Shown piece after piece: positions 54,301 to 60,300 of a stretch of DNA of 64,000 nucleotides (its first letter is position 1; the number at the start of each line of letters is the position of its first letter). The stretch is from Hyposmocoma kahamanoa (lineage: Eukaryota > Arthropoda > Insecta > Lepidoptera > Cosmopterigidae). The stretch is from the NCBI RefSeq assembly GCF_003589595.1, contig NW_020654748.1, positions 2,020,314 to 2,084,313 of the forward strand, given 5' to 3'. The notes under the pieces are model-generated. The model was given only the letters and a program-made list of their open reading frames with translations, did no database searches and had not been told where the DNA came from. The translations under genes were made by a program, and so were the position numbers.

Positions 54301-57300
54301 TGACCGTTGTATGGAGTGTCCATGGTGTGCCAGCACTAAGGAAATCCTATAGTCCACCAAAATGACAGTTCCTTGCGCAAAACTGCTGCGCGCTTGCGAG
54401 CAGCTGGTGATTGCAGTCGATAAATATTCTATCGACTATCGAGTAAATATTGCTCACAGTTATGGAATAAACAGCAAAACTAGTTTCATTTGAACCATCT
54501 TCGAATCATTATTCATCCAATTACTGAGCACAAGTTCATTTTAATTTGTTATAATTATTAATAAAAAGATCGAACACTCAGAAAAAACACTCATAAAAAA
54601 TTCCTTCGATCTGGTTGGATGTATTAATAATTATAACAAACCAGTAGAGTAATTTCACAAAAAATAATTGAATATCAATTCAATAAAAATTTAATCTCAT
54701 TTTAATTGTCAATTTTTGTAAGTTCATACATACATACATCGTATTTAGAACTATGTTTATGAAAAATTTAAAAATTTTAAATGTTTTTAATTTTAATTCA
54801 ATATAGATACTCAAATTCGGCTATTCTTGTTAAAATGTTTATGACTAAAAATTTATCTCGATACTAGTAGGTCAACTGTGAAAATAAGAATAAAGATGGC
54901 AATAACGCAATTAGCAATCATTAGAACGTCCTAACATTCACAATATTTTATCTTCTTTCGCAATCTACCGACAACTATTTAAAATTGTATGAAAACTGGC
55001 AACCTTACAAATGTCATTTTACTCGGTCTTCAAAAAAGATAGACTATATTATAGTGGGTGTCATGGAGACAAATACACAACCACATATTACACCCAGACT
55101 CACGAGAGAAATAAATATAGGCCGAACAAATATTTCTCCCTGCCCGGGAATTGAACCCGTGACCTCCTCGTCCAGGGTCCACAATGCTAGTAAGCTATGT
55201 AATTAATAAAATTACATTTAAAATTAGTCTTTTTTATTTAATTTTTAAAATTGAAATGATAATTTTAATTGTATTCCACATATCGACCCCTCCTACGTAA
55301 AGAACGTATGTTGAAATTACCAAGTTTACAAGGGAGCATTTTAAAGTTTTGAATTCACTGAAATCAGCATAATACGTGATTTTAGCATTTGTCAGTTTTA
55401 TTCGGCGAAGCTCGTTATTCATATAGAGCATTATAAAATCCTAGATATCGGTTAGATAAACAACCACAATTTATTTTATAATTTTATACTAAGGCAGATG
55501 TGGTTCAACAAGCAGGTAAACTAAGTGAGACTGGGCGGGTCTGGTGACAGTATAAAGTTATAAAATATTGTTCATCTAACCGATATCTAGGATTTTATAA
55601 TGCTCTATATGAGTAACGAGCATTGCCAAATAAAACTGAGAAATGCTAAAGTCCCGTGTTATGCCCATTTAAATGAATTCAAAACTTTAAAAAGCTCCCA
55701 TGTAAACTTGGCAATTTCGACTTACAAAACTTTATGTAGGAGGAGTCGACATGCATATGTCAATTCAGCCATTTATGTGGGAAGTATAATAACCCATATT
55801 CTTCTACTATAGTACTAGAAGGGAGCTTATTAGTGAAAAAGTTTATTACACTTCTCATGTATTCGTGTGGTATGGACGTCGTACTACTATTACAATAGTG
55901 TTGTAACTCAAAATGTGTGAAATTCAAGATAGATTTCGTTTCGTTGAAAAATGCGTGGAATATTAATAGATTACAAGGTCTATTACACATTAGCATGTAT
56001 ACAATTACAAGAGCTTAAGGTGGTTATCCACCGGCGAGGCGAGACGAGGATTGAAATTTGTATGACAAAATTTCAATTCTCTCCTTTTTTTCCATCTTCG
56101 GTGGAAATGGTCTGGATCGACGGATGGGCAAGGCGAAAATCGAAATATTTCTTGATGTCATATTGAATCGTATTATTGCCTGCGTAGAGTATTATACTCT
56201 GCAACGTTAACAGGACTTCCCGCGCGAGCTCGCGAGATCTCGTGAAGCGGTCTCGTTCGAGCTCGCGACGGCTATAAATATTAATCGCGAGATTGTGGGG
56301 TATGTGCGTTTTGAGATCTAAAAAAGATGGTTTCATCTAATTTTTCTCCCGTTAACATACTTAACAATAATAATATACGGGACATATTAGTTCACCCGCG
56401 TATTTATCGCTAGATGAACTGTACAACACTGAATCTTCACTATCCAGAATCACAGCGCGGACTCGCGCGAGCCATTTATGACAATTTTTGGTGGAAATAG
56501 GCCGACGAGATTTCAATTCTCGTCTCTCCTCGTCTCGTCGCGCCTCCCCGGTGGAAAACCACCTTAAGACAAGCAAAAGTGCACAACAAGGTCTAAATCA
56601 AATAACAAGTGAAAAGCCAACAAAAAGGATAAAAAACATAGTTATAGTCTTTATCTAAAATTATACCGTAATATGTGTGGACCTCGACTCCCCTTCTCCA
56701 CTTCATCTAACGTCAACCTGCTCTCGCCCGCTCTGTACCGTTATTACAACATAAAGTCATTCGACATACTGTTACTTGTTATTTTTATAATGAAATCTAT
56801 TTCAATAATATTAATCTGAAAAAACAATTGAGTTGGCTTCGAGGGTGCTATTTCATATTTTATTGCCGTATATACTACAGTATGTATTAATCTGATGCTT
56901 TACTTCAATGAGCGAATAGTAATTATGTATAATATGACACAATAACGCGTAAGTGTGAGTTGCATTTGCCAACCAACAGTGACAGGCGTTGTCATATCCT
57001 GCCCCGGGACGGTGGCAGACGGGAAAAGAACTCGATTTTTCTTTACCGGTCCACATATATTTCCGATCCCACTGTATGAACAAAGCTATTTATTCATACT
57101 GGTCACTTAGAATAAAGACTAGATATTAAAATTAATGGGCGAAAATCAAAATTCAAAAAGCCTCCAAATTCAAGCGTTAGCGTTAATTCAGCTATGGAAA
57201 CCCCGAACTCACCATCTGTAAAATATATATTCCCCACCGCACACCATTGCAGCGTATGAACAGAAAAGTACACAACATTGTTATCGCCATAACATATTAA

Positions 57301-60300
57301 CAACACATAGATGGATGATACCAGTATGTTATTGGAAAAGGATGAATTAAAGTGATAAGATAAAAATGCGTACACAAAATGAGAATATGTAAATGCGAGT
57401 TACGTAAAATGCACATCACTAAATAAATAATACAGAGAAAATTAAACATATTTTATACACACAATTTTTCAATGAATATAATGCAATTTTTTTTTTTGTA
57501 TTTGGCAAAGAGTGGTAACCGTCACAGTCCGCGTACATCCGCGAGTCCGCGACTTCTGTCGACATGCTACCGGCCGTTTAGATTTGGTTCCGTTCCATTA
57601 GCGACTACTCAGTTGAAAAGATGACTCCGACACAACCCGGTGAATTCCGCCGAATGCCGGTCGAATCCGTCGCATATCAGTGCTCTTCAATACCGCAGAG
57701 AAATGTGTTGTAACACTCAGCGGGCGGTTTCAGAGCATTGAAATTTATAGCTTACTCCAATTGAAATAGCATAAAATATACATTCATAAATTGAATGTTC
57801 TCTCCCTTCCGGCGGAGGGGACGGATTTGCGGCTGGGCCCAAGTATCCTTCACATCGCAAATTTGTTGCCGGTCGCGGGAAATAAGATATTAATTTTCTC
57901 GTGTCTGTGATTTACCTCAACTCTTCAACTCGAAACACAGCAGAGCTGTTTTGTGGGGAGACAGGTAGGTATTTAATACCTATACTGTTTATTTTTCCAA
58001 CACTAAAGTTCAATGCGCAAAAGTGTTGCAAGCTTATAAGAAGCTAGTGATAAATTATATCGATGGTCGATTGAATACTGGTTACGCTTACGCAATAAAT
58101 GACTATTTGTTCTATTTGAATATAAAATCCACGTAACGTAAAAAAGTGTATAATAGAAAATGGCGTCATTTTGGATGAAGAATCATGAACGTCACGGATT
58201 GATGTCAATACCAGTAGGTAAACTGTCAAAATAAGAATGAAGAAGGCGACAATACAACAATTATTTATTCAGTATTCATGCATTTCCGCAAAAAAATCCT
58301 CTTTCATAATCTATTTAACATACTGTCCACAATAACTACATAAATATGAAAAAAAAAAAAAATATTCAGCAAACGTCATTTTACTTCGTTTTGGAAAACT
58401 ATAGTAGGTATAATTAACCAAAACACACACATTAATATATTATTCCCATTACATTCCGCCACCAATGTATGAGTTCACTCTCTTTGAGAATGCTGTGCCA
58501 GTGACATCACTATGTCCAAAGCATATGATGACAACCATAAACTATGGTTGGTCAACTTTAATTTCTTAAGCGATAGTGAGACCTTGATGTTGGTCAGTTT
58601 TCATTCCCTTGTACGTGATAGAGGGGCTGTATGATTGACCAATTTGGAATTTGTACAGCATTCTTAATGCGAATGAAAATGGAGTACATATTAGTTTTTC
58701 TGACCTGTTCTTTGAGCCACTGTGAGTGTGGTCGGCTTCGTGCGATTTTGAGCTTAAGCTCCACGTCTTGAATGATCTTCTTCTCTTCAGTGTCTACTAA
58801 TAACATACGGCCAGGTTTTAGGCGACTCTGAAAACCATAAAACATATATTACTATGAAAAAAAACTTCATTAAGGTTTTAAAATTATACTGACAGAATCG
58901 TAGTGGTAATGCTTTCTCTGTTTCACGTAGTATTAAGATATCGCACTGTTAACAGAATAGTGTATTAACTCAAAAAGTGATATATATATCGCACTGTTAA
59001 TACAATAGTGTATTAACTCGAAAAAAGACTTTCTCAGAATCGATGAAAAACTAATTACTCACTTAAAAATCATTAAAATTTATATGTTATAGTTTATTAT
59101 AGACAATTATACAATTTCTCAAATATATTTCAAAATAAAAGGAATAAAACAAATTCATAGTTTGGATAAGGATTATTTTGGCCAAAAATAGCTCACATAA
59201 AGTGTGTCTCATTTTGAGTTAAGAGATATCTTTTGATTGTTTCTTACAATATTCTAACGACGGTTTTTTTTGACGTATAAAGAATCAAATTTTACGCTCA
59301 ATAATGACACAACATTAAATTTCACATATTTTGAGTTACAACACTATATATGCTATTACACAGTGCGATATAAGTGATATATAGTATTTTCTGAGAATCA
59401 ATAAAAAACGAATTACCCACTTCCCGTGAAAGACCATTAAGATTTATGTATAGGTTACAGTTTATTATAGACATCTAAACAATTTGCTACTTGGAAATAC
59501 GTTTGAGAATAAAAGGAGAACAATAATTTAATATTTTTTTAATAAGGGTTGTTTTGGCCAGAACTAGCTAACATAAAGTGTGTCTCATTTTGAATTAAGT
59601 ACATATACTATGATTGTTCCTTACAATATTCTAACGACTGTTTTATTGACGCATAGATAATAAAATGTTACGTTCTATAATGATAGAATCCTGAAATTAG
59701 CATATTTTTAGTTATAACACTATTATAATAGCAGAGCGATATGTGAAAAGGAGAAAATACAGAAGTCGCTGGATTAAATTCAAGCTTAACGTGAAAGGAA
59801 GTACCTATTTGCAACGTTAGGACTAGATGTTTCTAACAATTAGGTTATAGGTTTTCTATATGATACCAAGTGAAAGGGCGAACAAAACGTGCGCCTGATG
59901 GTAAGCGACATGTCTGTCCGTAACAGTTCAAGTGCCACTTAGAGCTTTAAAACACAAAGACCTGACGGGCACTGCGCTCGTCACCATGAGACTTGATAAA
60001 TCTCATGTGCCTATAATTTCTCCAGCACCATTTAAAACCGGAACGCAGTAATTTAGGTTAGATATTAGAGAACGTTAGAGATATTAGATTTAAGATTATC
60101 AAGAGCCGAAGACCGAAGAGATACCAAAGTTTTTTCTTGTTAAAATTACCATTAGAAACATGTGTCAAATTCTGACAAATACCTGCATTGTACGAGTGGC
60201 GCCACCTGTATGGTGAAATAAATTTTCAGTAAAGTGCGAAAAGAGTGTTTAGAAAATGTTACGTACCTTGAGTATAACCTTCTCAGGTTCGACGTCATAC

